The notes below the pieces were generated by a model. That model did not search any database and was not told the origin of the DNA. It worked only from the letters and a program-made list of their open reading frames with translations. Positions 16,049 through 24,701 of a stretch of 64,000 bases of DNA are shown one piece after another. How positions within the stretch are numbered: position 1 is the first letter of the stretch; each line of letters starts with the position of its first letter. Position numbers and translations under genes: made by a program. Origin of the DNA: Sphingobacterium phlebotomi (lineage in GTDB: Bacteria; Bacteroidota; Bacteroidia; Sphingobacteriales; Sphingobacteriaceae); contig NZ_VTAV01000020.1 of the NCBI RefSeq assembly GCF_008180195.1, forward strand, positions 1 to 64,000, read 5' to 3'.

Positions 16049-16745
16049 AATCAGCTCCTTTCATACGCAGGTATTCTGCTTCGCTAATCGGATCAAATCG
16101 CAGGCGATCTCCCGCGGCTAGAAAGGACGGAATCTCTTTGGTACTGTCAAATAAACGTACGGGTGTCTTCCCGATAATTTGCCAGCCGCCAGGGGTCTCG
16201 ATCGGATAGATTCCGGTCTGCGCACCGGCAATCCCGACAGATCCCGGTTCGATTTTAAGGCGTGGCGTTGGTTTGCGCGGGGTGGATAGGCGACTGTCCA
16301 TACCACCAAGGTATGGGAAACCCGGCGCAAACCCAATCATATAGACGATATATTCATTTTCACTATGGAGCCGGATGACTTCCTGCTTACGCAGTCCTGT
16401 ATAGTCCGCGACTTCGTCGAGATCTGGACCGTCGTACCAGACGGGGATGATTTTGTTGGCTGAGCTGAGATGTATTTCTTCAGGTAAGGCGGCTACAATG
16501 TGCTGAATATGTTCGACAACTTCAGCAAAATTTATGGATAACGGATTATAATACACGGTAATGGTTGTAAAGGCAGGCACGTACTCCAAAATAGCGGGAT
16601 TTTCCAGTTTGTCCAACCCTGCGCCGACTAGTCGGATACGATGATTGACTTGTTCCGAAATAGCTTCGCTAAATACGGCAACGACTGCCGCATCCCCTAA
16701 AGGGTAATAAGATACACTTTCCGATTTGTTCATCATTAACGACAA
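16038..16745 (-). CDS. pxpB: 5-oxoprolinase subunit PxpB (KipI family)
   Basis: 235 residues. Motifs: YYPLGDAAVVAVF at the N-terminus, the central MIGFAPGFPYLGGMD and the C-terminal GSVGIAGAQTGIYPIETPGGW, all diagnostic of KipI/PxpB (related to allophanate hydrolase subunit 1). First gene of the pxpB-pxpC-pxpA-transporter operon. In Bacillus the homologue can also inhibit the KinA kinase; with no such kinase pathway here, the metabolic role is the expected one. Confidence 0.95.
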   Translation of the reverse strand: MSLMMNKSESVSYYPLGDAAVVAVFSEAISEQVNHRIRLVGAGLDKLENPAILEYVPAFTTITVYYNPLSINFAEVVEHIQHIVAALPEEIHLSSANKIIPVWYDGPDLDEVADYTGLRKQEVIRLHSENEYIVYMIGFAPGFPYLGGMDSRLSTPRKPTPRLKIEPGSVGIAGAQTGIYPIETPGGWQIIGKTPVRLFDSTKEIPSFLAAGDRLRFDPISEAEYLRMKGADYGD

Positions 16746-16794
16746 GGTAAGAAAAAGTGTCGGAGGATTTAGTATTTCTAGCTTTCTTTTCAGT

Positions 16795-18702
16795 TCATTC
16801 CATCCATTCCCATATACTATGATATTGATTTAAGCTGTTCGCATAATCCAAAAAACCGCTGTAAAAATCATGCTCCGCTATTGTAGCGCTATCACCAACA
16901 ACGATAAGTTTTTTCTTGGCTCTGGTCATAGCTACATTCATACGTCGAATGTCTGCTAGAAACCCAATCTGCTGATTCGTATTACTCCGCGTTAAAGATA
17001 TATATATAATATCTTTCTCCTGACCTTGAAAGCTATCAATTGTATGAACTTGTATAGATGGCCGAATAGAAGCTAATAACTCGTCCGTCAGGATAATTTC
17101 TTTCAATAAGATAGACTGCTGACGGTAAGGTGCGATAACACCAATACTCGGAAAATCAAGTGCGGTATATTTTTTAGACAAGCTTATAACGGTATCCATT
17201 AGATGCCTGTAGACAAACAGCGCTTCTTCTCTATTTGAAATCGCATTGTCCTCCATCGTTTCTTCGTATCCGGCACCAGCCGTGTCAATAAAAACTACGG
17301 GCTTACTATCCTCGATCAAATGCCAATCTGCAACTGCTTCTGAAGCGGTCAATTTGCCAGCATAAAGCATCTTAGAGGGGTAAAACATGATCTGTTGATG
17401 CATTCGATATTGTACATCCAATAAAAATACAATCTCCGGAAATCGATTACACAATTTCTCAAACAATGTTATATATAGCCCTTGATCCGACTGAAGCGAA
17501 GACTTAACTGTAGGCGGCAATTGGCGATGGTCACCAGCCATAATCAAGCGATTCGCTTTTAAAATCGGAACCCAACATGCAGGTTCTAGGGCCTGTCCAG
17601 CCTCATCAATCACTACGGTATGAAAGTTTCGATCGCGAATACTAGGATGATTAGCACCAATCAACGTTGTCGTTATAACCTCCGCATTATCCAATATAGT
17701 AGTAGAAATATAATCTTGAACAGCATCTATTTCTTTTCTTATTTTCTTTGCTTCCGCAAATAGTGCCTTTCGTTGTTCACGCTCGGACCTTCCAAAATTG
17801 CGTTTATATTTGTGTGCTAAATCCAAATAGGTGCTCGCTTGTTTTTCGAGTGTCTTACGTTCTTTATTCGCATGATGCGCATCGATACGTGCATCTAAAG
17901 TGAGTTGCTGTAAATGTTCAGATACACGTATTGGGTTTCCTATACGTACGACGTCTACGCCAGCTGCTGCCAAACGCTCTGACAACAAATCTACAGCCGT
18001 ATTACTGGGAGCAACGACTAATATTTGCTTTTTGTTGTTTTTTAACAACGCGCTAATTCCTTCGATTAACGTTGTTGTTTTTCCTGTTCCTGGAGGACCA
18101 TGTAAGATAGTTAATGGATTATCAAGTAACATGGCCGAAATAGCCAAATTTTGACTAGCATTCAATTTGGGGTTTTGATAATGAATTTCTTTTTCTTGCA
18201 ATAATGTCCATGATTCTTTACCCAATAACTGCGCTACAATATTTCCTTGTTTAGCATTGGCTAATCGTGTTTTTGCCTCTTCTAAACCCGCAAACATCTC
18301 TCGGTAGGAATACTCATCAAACAACAGATCTACCCCTAGCTTTCCTCGTCGAGCCCAATCGGGCAACTCGTCTTCCCGAATAGAAACACGCATGGTATCA
18401 CGTCCTACATAGCTTATAACACCTTCTATTCTATCTGTTAGTGGATCGTAATTAGAGAATAATGCTACGGGCATTCCAAACCGGAACCTGTGTCCCTCTT
18501 CTAAAAAATTAGTTTTTTGAATAGTAAGGTTTAAATAATCACCTCTTCCTAATTCGGTATTTGAAATAAACACCGGGAACCAGCTCACCCCCTGCAATCG
18601 ACGTTCTTGTAATGAGCTATGTAGTAGTAATTTCTCATGTTGAGCAAAATCGTAGTCTTTTTCTTCTTTTAAAAGCGTGATTTGCTGATCAAAATATTTC
18701 AT
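16795..18702 (-). CDS. UPF1-like superfamily 1B helicase
   Basis: 635 residues, similar in layout to eukaryotic IGHMBP2/SMUBP-2 and their bacterial relatives. An OB-like N-terminal domain (LGRGDYLNLTIQK) precedes motif I HGPPGTGKTT (about 201-210), a helical stalk insertion (residues about 280-340), motif II VVIDEAGQALEP, motif III MAGDHRQLPPT, motif IV VQYRMHQQI, and motifs V-VI HTIDSFQGQEKDIIYISL and NVAMTRAKKKLIVVGD. It should unwind RNA or DNA 5' to 3' with ATP. The cellular role in bacteria is not established. Transcribed alone, divergent from the cupin gene. Confidence 0.93.
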   Translation of the reverse strand: MKYFDQQITLLKEEKDYDFAQHEKLLLHSSLQERRLQGVSWFPVFISNTELGRGDYLNLTIQKTNFLEEGHRFRFGMPVALFSNYDPLTDRIEGVISYVGRDTMRVSIREDELPDWARRGKLGVDLLFDEYSYREMFAGLEEAKTRLANAKQGNIVAQLLGKESWTLLQEKEIHYQNPKLNASQNLAISAMLLDNPLTILHGPPGTGKTTTLIEGISALLKNNKKQILVVAPSNTAVDLLSERLAAAGVDVVRIGNPIRVSEHLQQLTLDARIDAHHANKERKTLEKQASTYLDLAHKYKRNFGRSEREQRKALFAEAKKIRKEIDAVQDYISTTILDNAEVITTTLIGANHPSIRDRNFHTVVIDEAGQALEPACWVPILKANRLIMAGDHRQLPPTVKSSLQSDQGLYITLFEKLCNRFPEIVFLLDVQYRMHQQIMFYPSKMLYAGKLTASEAVADWHLIEDSKPVVFIDTAGAGYEETMEDNAISNREEALFVYRHLMDTVISLSKKYTALDFPSIGVIAPYRQQSILLKEIILTDELLASIRPSIQVHTIDSFQGQEKDIIYISLTRSNTNQQIGFLADIRRMNVAMTRAKKKLIVVGDSATIAEHDFYSGFLDYANSLNQYHSIWEWME

Positions 18703-18784
18703 ATTACAAACTTCCTATTCAAATTACCGCTATTGCGGGAAACCAGCAAAAGTAGTTATTTCTCGAAATAAGTACCTTAAGCTT

Positions 18785-19141
18785 TTGGCTTTTTCCAAAT
18801 TCACATCCAAAGACGCGTCGAACAGCGAGCATTATAATTGGGGCAATGCCAGCCACGGATGGCATTTGGTGAATTCTGGCACGCTTAGCATTATCCAAGA
18901 AAAAATGCCCTCTGGCACTTCAGAGAATCGACACTATCATCATAACGCACAACAGTTTTTCTTCATTTTGCAGGGTATCGCCACGTTCGAGATTGACAAT
19001 GAGATTTATGAGGTACACGCAGGACAAGGTTTTCATATTCTCACCAAGAAGAAACACCGCATTTTAAACAAAACAAATAATACGTTGGAATTTTTGGTTA
19101 TCTCGGAGCCGAAATCGCACGGAGATAGGATTGATTTATAA
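18785..19141 (+). CDS. Small cupin-domain protein
   Basis: 118 residues forming one cupin barrel. Motif 1 is HYHHNAQQFFFILQGIATFEID with the two histidines and the glutamine-rich metal site, motif 2 is GQGFHILTKKKHRI. No ATG precedes the conserved sequence in frame; TTG at 18785 gives the expected N-terminus (about 20 residues before YNWGN). Substrate unknown. It is followed after 25 bp by a truncated DinB-like gene in the same direction. Confidence 0.8.
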   Translation: MAFSKFTSKDASNSEHYNWGNASHGWHLVNSGTLSIIQEKMPSGTSENRHYHHNAQQFFFILQGIATFEIDNEIYEVHAGQGFHILTKKKHRILNKTNNTLEFLVISEPKSHGDRIDL

Positions 19142-19166
19142 GGCAATAATAAAAAAGAAAGACAGT

Positions 19167-19319
19167 ATGATAACTTCCGCGATTCAAAGATTGGAACAAT
19201 ATATAGCTGAAAAACCATCTCACTTTCGGCTTTTGGATGAAGTCGAATCGGAATTTAAACCAAGTGCAGAGAAGTGGAGTAAAAAGGAAATCTTTGGCCA
19301 CCTCATCGACAGTGCTTGA
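19167..19319 (+). pseudogene. Truncated DinB-family protein
   Basis: 50 codons reading MITSAIQRLEQYIAEKPSHF and ending KKEIFGHLIDSA then stop. This is the first helix and the metal-ligand 'W...E..GHLIDSA' helix of the DinB/YfiT four-helix family, which is normally about 150-180 residues. The rest has been lost: just before the stop the sequence joins the antisense tail of a HipA-like gene. Two genes meet tail to tail at a deletion joint near 19315-19320. Probably non-functional. Confidence 0.75.
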
Positions 19320-19520
19320 GAATCATCCAATCTAAAGTATTCACCGACACTTTTAGCCAGTTCAAAATTTAAATCACTATTATGCATATCGATGTTCAAC
19401 GCTAACCCATCTTTATCAATAGAGTGGATTGAGATCATAAGCTGGAGAGAGCTCCCACCCTTCAGTATGCAGTATGAATCCGTGATTACGTAGATGGTCA
19501 TCTGTTTTATTAACTGCCAT
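19317..19520 (-). pseudogene. C-terminal remnant of HipA-family toxin kinase
   Basis: Starts one base after the hipB stop with ATG and reads MAVNKTDDHLRNHGFI, GWELSPAYDLNP and, after a frameshift, IDKDGLALNIDMHNSDLNFE and LAKSVGEYFRL. These are consecutive C-terminal motifs of HipA kinases (NTDDHLRNHGF is the catalytic-loop segment; normal length about 400-440). The N-terminal and ATP-binding parts are gone. One extra C in the NPS-I-D-K stretch (about 19425) stops the frame at 19416-19418. Further truncated at the joint with the DinB fragment. Cannot be an active kinase. Confidence 0.8.
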
Positions 19521-19521
19521 C

Positions 19522-19803
19522 TTACAACAAATCTAAATCTTGAAGTTTACGCCCAAAAACATCGTCTGCTGTCAATTTCAAAAAATCATCTTGCAGCCCT
19601 AAAACACGTAATACATTGAAATATGCCCCAATTGCCACACCGGGATCTCCTTTTTCGGCAAGGTATAAAGTAGAACGTGCAATACCAGCTCGCTCCGCAA
19701 CTTGTACAGCAGTCAACTTACGGCGCTTACGGGCAAGTTTGATATTTTCTCCCATCTGTTCCAATATAATTTGAAACTTTGGTAACACAAGTTGTTTTTT
19801 CAT
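19522..19803 (-). CDS. hipB: HipB-like antitoxin / XRE-family repressor
   Basis: 93 residues from ATG at 19803. A Cro/C1 helix-turn-helix is clear: LARKRRKLTAVQVAERAGIARSTLYLAEKGDPGVAI (residues about 23-58), with the C-terminal tail VFGRKLQDLDLL typical of HipB partners. It normally blocks the HipA kinase and represses its own operon. Here the toxin gene has been deleted to a fragment, so this is an orphan antitoxin that might still act as a DNA-binding regulator. A 12-bp perfect inverted repeat lies 8 bp upstream. Confidence 0.85.
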   Translation of the reverse strand: MKKQLVLPKFQIILEQMGENIKLARKRRKLTAVQVAERAGIARSTLYLAEKGDPGVAIGAYFNVLRVLGLQDDFLKLTADDVFGRKLQDLDLL

Positions 19804-19811
19804 TATAACGA

Positions 19812-19854
19812 TTGTTATTTCATACAAAAAAAATAATTTTGAATGAAATAACAA
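19812..19854. promoter_or_regulatory. Operator-like inverted repeat upstream of hipB
   Basis: TTGTTATTTCAT and ATGAAATAACAA, perfect 12-bp arms separated by 19 bp, just upstream of the hipB start and between it and the divergent gene at 19912. Position fits autoregulation by HipB; binding is inferred. Confidence 0.6.
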
Positions 19855-19911
19855 ACAAATCATAACTATTGTGACGAGGTAGACATATTAAGAAAATCAC
19901 TACATTTAAAG

Positions 19912-20304
19912 ATGGATTACATCTCGAAGGAAAAAGCAGAACTTCATTTGAAACTCGGAAGAACACTCGCCATTTTTGTAAAAGTAGATCGCTTTTTCGA
20001 ATCATTAACATTCGACTGGATCGCACTCGAAAAACATGGCTCCGTTTTTAAAATAACGTTGATAAGATCTATTAACGAGGGCGACGAAATATTTAATGAT
20101 GTTTTGTCATTCAACACATTAAACCAATATGAAACCGACTATGACGAAGTTACCAATCCGTTTTTTATCGGAGAGCTCCACGACTGTTATCAATGGATAG
20201 AAACGAATTATAGTATAAAAGAAATATCATTTGTTCGATTGGAGTACTTAAAATCAATCTATACCGATTTGGTTAAGAGCGGGGCATTTGACACAGATAT
20301 GTGA
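19912..20304 (+). CDS. Uncharacterised protein, 130 residues
   Basis: An acidic, probably cytoplasmic protein with no signal peptide or membrane helix. It begins MDYISKEKAELHLKLGRTLA and has a regular alternation of strands and helices (FKITLIRSINEGDEIF, FNTLNQYETDY, FFIGELHDCYQWIETNY). No family is recognised. It is transcribed away from hipB with about 108 bp between the start codons, so it could share the HipB operator. The Crp-like gene follows after 27 bp and may be cotranscribed. Confidence 0.6.
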   Translation: MDYISKEKAELHLKLGRTLAIFVKVDRFFESLTFDWIALEKHGSVFKITLIRSINEGDEIFNDVLSFNTLNQYETDYDEVTNPFFIGELHDCYQWIETNYSIKEISFVRLEYLKSIYTDLVKSGAFDTDM

Positions 20305-20331
20305 TATCACTAAACAAAACAAAGGATTTCT

Positions 20332-20898
20332 ATGATAGCTACTTACTTTCAGTCTTTGGGTCTCTTCGATCGGGAAGAAATCACTCAGATTGTTCAACTT
20401 TTTGAATATAGAAGCTTAAACAAGAATGATTTTTTTGTCAAAGAAAATCAGCCCTGTAAGGAGGTTGCTTTCATTGCATCCGGGATCTTCCGTTCATATT
20501 ACAGCACCTCAAGTGCAGAAGATGTTACGTATTGTTTCCGATTTCCTAATAGCCTAATGGCGGCCTACTCCTCTTTTATCACCGGGGGACCAAGTGTGGA
20601 GACGATGCAGGCTCTCTCCCCCGCAGAACTATGGATCATCAAAAAAAGTGCTATTGACAAGCTCGCCGCTGAAAGTCTAGTCTGGACAAAATACCTCAAG
20701 ATGATTGCTGAACAGCAATATCTAGAACTGGAAAAACGCATCTTCCAACTGCAGAAAGAGACAGCTTTGCAACGTTATACGGTCTTACTTCGAGATCAGC
20801 CCGAATTTATCCAACAAATACCGCTACAATATTTAGCTTCTTACCTAGGCATCACACAACGGCATTTAAGCCGGATTCGCAGTGAAGTTACTTTTTAG
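20332..20898 (+). CDS. Crp/Fnr-family transcriptional regulator
   Basis: 188 residues. An N-terminal cyclic-nucleotide-binding-like beta roll (KNDFFVKENQPCKEVAFIASGIFRSYYS) is followed by the dimer helix and a short C-terminal helix-turn-helix (QYLASYLGITQRHLSRIRSEV). The PBC residues that bind cAMP are not seen, as is usual for the Bacteroidota members, which sense unknown signals. It precedes an NAD(P)H-dependent oxidoreductase by 59 bp; in many Bacteroidota such regulators control a neighbouring oxidoreductase. Confidence 0.88.
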   Translation: MIATYFQSLGLFDREEITQIVQLFEYRSLNKNDFFVKENQPCKEVAFIASGIFRSYYSTSSAEDVTYCFRFPNSLMAAYSSFITGGPSVETMQALSPAELWIIKKSAIDKLAAESLVWTKYLKMIAEQQYLELEKRIFQLQKETALQRYTVLLRDQPEFIQQIPLQYLASYLGITQRHLSRIRSEVTF

Positions 20899-20957
20899 AC
20901 ATTTGTCCTATAAAGCAAAAATGAGTGACGCTAACTTTGTGTTATCAGAAGAATAAC

Positions 20958-21539
20958 ATGAAGCAAAAAATACTCATCATCAACGGTCACCCCAATAGCT
21001 CATCCTTTAGTTTTGGAATTGCGGCAGTTTACAGAGAAGGTGCCGAAGAATCTGGGGCGGAAGTTCGTTCGATTAACATCGCTGATCTGAATTTTAATCC
21101 CAATCTTCGGTTTGGTTACCAGAAGCGAACGGAACTTGAACCAGACCTCCTGCAGGCTTGGGAAGATATCCTGTGGGCAGATCATTTAGTTTGGGTACAT
21201 CCTGTTTGGTGGGGCGGCCTTCCGGCTATTATGAAAGGTTTCATCGATAGACTCTTTTTGCCTGGCTTCGCTTTCAGATACCGGGAAAACTCTCTCCTTT
21301 GGGACAAACTACTCAAAGGAAAATCTGCCCGCATTATAACAACCCTGGATCAACCCTCTTGGTATTATGCCCTTATATTTGGCAAGCCGAGTGTAAATCA
21401 ACTCAAAAGATCAACCTTGAAATTTTGTGGAATATCCCCTGTAAAAGTGACATGTCTTGGAATTATAAGGACTTCGGATAGAACAAAGCGGGATAAATGG
21501 CTGCAAAAAATCAAATACCTCGGACAAAAACGCGGATAA
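20958..21539 (+). CDS. NAD(P)H-dependent flavin oxidoreductase (NQO1/KefF-like)
   Basis: 193 residues from the ATG at 20958 (MKQKILIINGHPNSSSFS); an upstream frame would start at a poorer site. Flavodoxin-like fold motifs: INGHPNSSSFS (FMN/FAD phosphate loop), WADHLVWVHPVWWGGLPAIMKGFIDR and TTLDQPSWYY. It should be a flavin-dependent quinone or azo reductase. It lies just downstream of the Crp-like gene on the same strand. Confidence 0.88.
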   Translation: MKQKILIINGHPNSSSFSFGIAAVYREGAEESGAEVRSINIADLNFNPNLRFGYQKRTELEPDLLQAWEDILWADHLVWVHPVWWGGLPAIMKGFIDRLFLPGFAFRYRENSLLWDKLLKGKSARIITTLDQPSWYYALIFGKPSVNQLKRSTLKFCGISPVKVTCLGIIRTSDRTKRDKWLQKIKYLGQKRG

Positions 21540-21635
21540 AACAAACCTGATTTCTCTTTGATATGCTTTTCCGTATGTTGTTATTTCTTGACGTTACTCG
21601 TGCAATTCCGGATACCGCAGTGTCAATAAATGGCG

Positions 21636-21643
21636 TACCTTTG
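21636..21643 (+). promoter_or_regulatory. Predicted -7 box upstream of selO
   Basis: TACCTTTG matches the Bacteroidota -7 consensus TAnnTTTG, 28 bp before the ATG at 21671. Confidence 0.45.
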
Positions 21644-21670
21644 GCTGTGGATTAGTTAACGCAGTACGAT

Positions 21671-23230
21671 ATGGAAAATTTAAGTTCTAAGCGATTCAAA
21701 AGGACTTTTGTGGATACGTTCCCAGGAGACGATAGTGGTGATCTGCACCCCCGCCAAACGCCAGGAGTTTTATATAGCAAGGCTGTACCTACGGCTGTAC
21801 GGAAACCCGAACTTGTGGCGTGGTCCGCCCAGCTAGCAGATAGCTTGGGCATCGCGAAACCGAATCCAGACGACATACAAATTCTAGGCGGCAATCTGAT
21901 CACACCGACGATGTATCCCTATGCAGCCTGCTATGCGGGGCATCAATTTGGCAACTGGGCAGGGCAGCTTGGTGACGGTCGAGCAATCACGCTGGGCGAA
22001 TGGGAAAACCCAAACGGAAATATTTGGGAGCTGCAGTTGAAGGGCGCAGGCCCCACCGCGTATTCACGGAGAGCCGACGGCAGGGCAGTTTTACGCTCAT
22101 CGGTACGCGAATACCTGATGAGCGAAGCGATGCATTATCTGGGAATCCCGACCACACGGGCATTGTCGCTTGTTACGACGGGCGACATGGTAACACGCGA
22201 TATGTTTTACGATGGGCGTGCTACGGATGAGCCTGGCGCCATTGTGATGCGTACGGCACCAAGCTTTTTACGTTTCGGTAACTTTGAAATGCTTGCTGCT
22301 AGGAACGAGATCGATAACCTCATGCAGCTGGTGAACTGGACCATCGAACGCTTCTATCCGCATATTAAAGGTGACGAAAAGATACTCCACTGGTTTGGAG
22401 AAGTCGTGGAACGTACAGCAACCATGATCGTTGAGTGGCTACGAGTAGGTTTTGTACATGGGGTGATGAACACCGATAATATGTCTGTGCTTGGTCTGAC
22501 GATTGATTATGGGCCTTTTTCTTTTCTGGACAACTACGACCCGGATTTTACACCGAATACCACCGACTTGCCGGGCAAACGATATGCTTTCGGTAAGCAA
22601 GCGAATATAGCTTACTGGAATCTAAGCCGTCTGGCGAATGCTTTAGTACCGCTGTTTTCTGACACAAGCCAATTAGAAAGCCAATTGAGAAAATATGAAG
22701 ACTTTTATTGGAACAAGTACTACGCGATGATGGCAAACAAGCTGGGTTTGGACGGTATAAACAACGATGATGACGTAAAGCTCTTGGCCGACTTCGAGAC
22801 AGTACTGGCAACTATCCAACCGGATATGACGATATTTTATCAGCTATTGATTGATCTGCCGACAGAACGGGCCACAGAGCAAGACACGCTTAACTTCTTT
22901 AAGAGCAGCCTCTATGGCGATCCTGAACCAACGGATGTCAACCAACTTTACACGCTGATCACGAGCTACCAAGCGCGTTTAAGGGCGAACACCTGCACAA
23001 GGGAGGATAGCTTACGGCGGATGCGAAAAGCCAATCCTAGGTTTATTTTAAGGAATTACCTGCTTCATATGGCCATAGAAGAATTACAACGGGGCGAAAA
23101 CAACCTTTTTTTAAAATTACAGCAGGCTCTTCAGGATCCGTATTCCAAAAGCCACGATGAATTCTTTGCGATACGCCCGGGTTGGGCCACACAACAGGCT
23201 GGCTGCTCGATGTTGTCCTGTAGCTCATAA
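21671..23230 (+). CDS. selO: SelO/YdiU-family protein adenylyltransferase
   Basis: 519 residues, the usual length. Family signatures: PYAACYAGHQFGNWAGQLGDGRA, LKGAGPTAYSRRADGRAVLRSS, the pseudokinase-like ALSLVTTGD, and VHGVMNTDNMSVLGLTIDYGPF (metal-binding loop). SelO has an inverted ATP-binding mode and transfers AMP to protein hydroxyls, linked to redox stress. The C-terminus ends AGCSMLSCSS, with cysteine at the place where mammalian SelO has selenocysteine. Transcribed alone, followed by an MBL hydrolase 31 bp later. Confidence 0.95.
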   Translation: MENLSSKRFKRTFVDTFPGDDSGDLHPRQTPGVLYSKAVPTAVRKPELVAWSAQLADSLGIAKPNPDDIQILGGNLITPTMYPYAACYAGHQFGNWAGQLGDGRAITLGEWENPNGNIWELQLKGAGPTAYSRRADGRAVLRSSVREYLMSEAMHYLGIPTTRALSLVTTGDMVTRDMFYDGRATDEPGAIVMRTAPSFLRFGNFEMLAARNEIDNLMQLVNWTIERFYPHIKGDEKILHWFGEVVERTATMIVEWLRVGFVHGVMNTDNMSVLGLTIDYGPFSFLDNYDPDFTPNTTDLPGKRYAFGKQANIAYWNLSRLANALVPLFSDTSQLESQLRKYEDFYWNKYYAMMANKLGLDGINNDDDVKLLADFETVLATIQPDMTIFYQLLIDLPTERATEQDTLNFFKSSLYGDPEPTDVNQLYTLITSYQARLRANTCTREDSLRRMRKANPRFILRNYLLHMAIEELQRGENNLFLKLQQALQDPYSKSHDEFFAIRPGWATQQAGCSMLSCSS

Positions 23231-23261
23231 ATATCACTTATAAAACATTAGTTTCCATGCA

Positions 23262-23993
23262 ATGAAAATAATCGTATTAAAAGAGGGCGATTACGCTGTG
23301 AATAAAAACAAGGAATTTACCTTAATGGAGGACATTACGAATGTTTCGGGCGTAAAAATTGCCGTTCAGCCTTTTTTGATTATCACAGCCAATGATTTCA
23401 TTTTATTGGATACAGGATTGGCCATTGCACATCACGGAGAACCGCTCATATATCAATGTTTAAAAAAAGAAAATATACTTCCTGAACAGATTTCCAAGGT
23501 GTTGATTTCTCATTTGCACAAAGACCACATTGGTGGTATCGGGTATTTTGAGAACAACAGTTTCAAGGGAAATTTCCCGAATGCCAGCATTTACATCCAA
23601 CAACGGGAATTGAATTTTGCTTTGACACAGCAGGACAGCCTTTCATACGACTTTGAAATAGTGGAAAAGCTGACAGCACTTCCAAATCTTGTCATGCTGA
23701 ACGATGATAAAGGAAAAATATCGGATGAAATAGTTTATAAAGTTTCAGGCGGACATACGCCTTTCCACCAGGAGTTTTGGATTAAGGAAATGGGTGAAAC
23801 GGTATTTTATGGGGCCGATAACCTACCTACAAGTAGCTATCTAAAATACGACATTGCCTACAAAACGGATTACGACGGTAAAAGGGCAATGGAGGAAAGA
23901 ATAATATGGAAAAAACAGGCTAAAACAGAAGATTGGGGCATACTATTTTACCACGACTTGGTAGAGTCGTTAGCCCGTTATCAAATCGACTAG
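23262..23993 (+). CDS. MBL-fold metallo-hydrolase
   Basis: 243 residues. The metallo-beta-lactamase signature HLHKDHIGG is at residues 84-92, with further ligands in GGHTPFHQEF and YGADNLP. No signal peptide is seen, so it is cytoplasmic. The family includes lactonases and other hydrolases; the substrate is not identifiable. It may share a transcript with selO. Confidence 0.88.
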   Translation: MKIIVLKEGDYAVNKNKEFTLMEDITNVSGVKIAVQPFLIITANDFILLDTGLAIAHHGEPLIYQCLKKENILPEQISKVLISHLHKDHIGGIGYFENNSFKGNFPNASIYIQQRELNFALTQQDSLSYDFEIVEKLTALPNLVMLNDDKGKISDEIVYKVSGGHTPFHQEFWIKEMGETVFYGADNLPTSSYLKYDIAYKTDYDGKRAMEERIIWKKQAKTEDWGILFYHDLVESLARYQID

Positions 23994-24113
23994 TTAAAAA
24001 ATATTGAAAGTATAGCATAACCATATTTGGCGTGTTTTTTGCTTAATTCCTTGGACTATCGACGTTTAACGTCAAAATCGAGTATAAACAAAAATTGGCA
24101 CCCATTCCATCTT

Positions 24114-24698
24114 ATGGATCATCTTCTATCAGTAACGGTAACTTTTGATCACGCGAAAACAATCATCGCAATTATACTGAGCTTAAGTATAACCCACTTA
24201 ATTAGAGGCATGGTAGGTTTTGTTGAGTCTACTAACTCGCCTCGCAAACCTTATTGGATACATCTCATGTGGTGCGGGTACATGTTATTGTTGATTATTC
24301 ATTTTTGGTGGTGGGAGGCCGAACTTAAAAATGTCTCACATTGGGATTTTGCTAAATATCTTTTTCTTTTCTTGTATATCAATACGTTTTATGTGCTCTG
24401 TGTGTTGCTGATGCCAACCAATCTTGGTGAACATAAAAATTATGTCGAGTATTTTTTCTCTCGAAAAAAATGGTTTTTTGGCACCTTGGCTTTCTGCTTT
24501 CTATTGGACTTCATTGACACACTCATCAAAGGGCGGGATTATTTTTTCCACCATTATAATTGGGAATATCCTGTGCGGAATATTACCCACATTATTTTAT
24601 GTGTTGTTGCCATGTATACCAGTAACCGAAAGTTTCACGCGGTATTGGTTTTGTTATTTATTCTTTATGAATTATCATATATCTTTAGACTATTCTAA
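24114..24698 (+). CDS. Integral membrane protein of unknown function
   Basis: 194 residues from the ATG at 24114 (MDHLLSVTVTFDHAKTIIAI). Six hydrophobic segments are visible, for example IIAIILSLSITHLIRGMVGF, IHLMWCGYMLLLIIHFWWW, LFLFLYINTFYVLCVLLM and NITHIILCVVAMYTS. No known transport or catalytic motif. Upstream in-frame codons from 24027 lack protein-like character, so the later start is chosen. Its stop is only three bases from the stop of the convergent gene fragment at 24702. Confidence 0.6.
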   Translation: MDHLLSVTVTFDHAKTIIAIILSLSITHLIRGMVGFVESTNSPRKPYWIHLMWCGYMLLLIIHFWWWEAELKNVSHWDFAKYLFLFLYINTFYVLCVLLMPTNLGEHKNYVEYFFSRKKWFFGTLAFCFLLDFIDTLIKGRDYFFHHYNWEYPVRNITHIILCVVAMYTSNRKFHAVLVLLFILYELSYIFRLF

Positions 24699-24701
24699 CA
24701 A

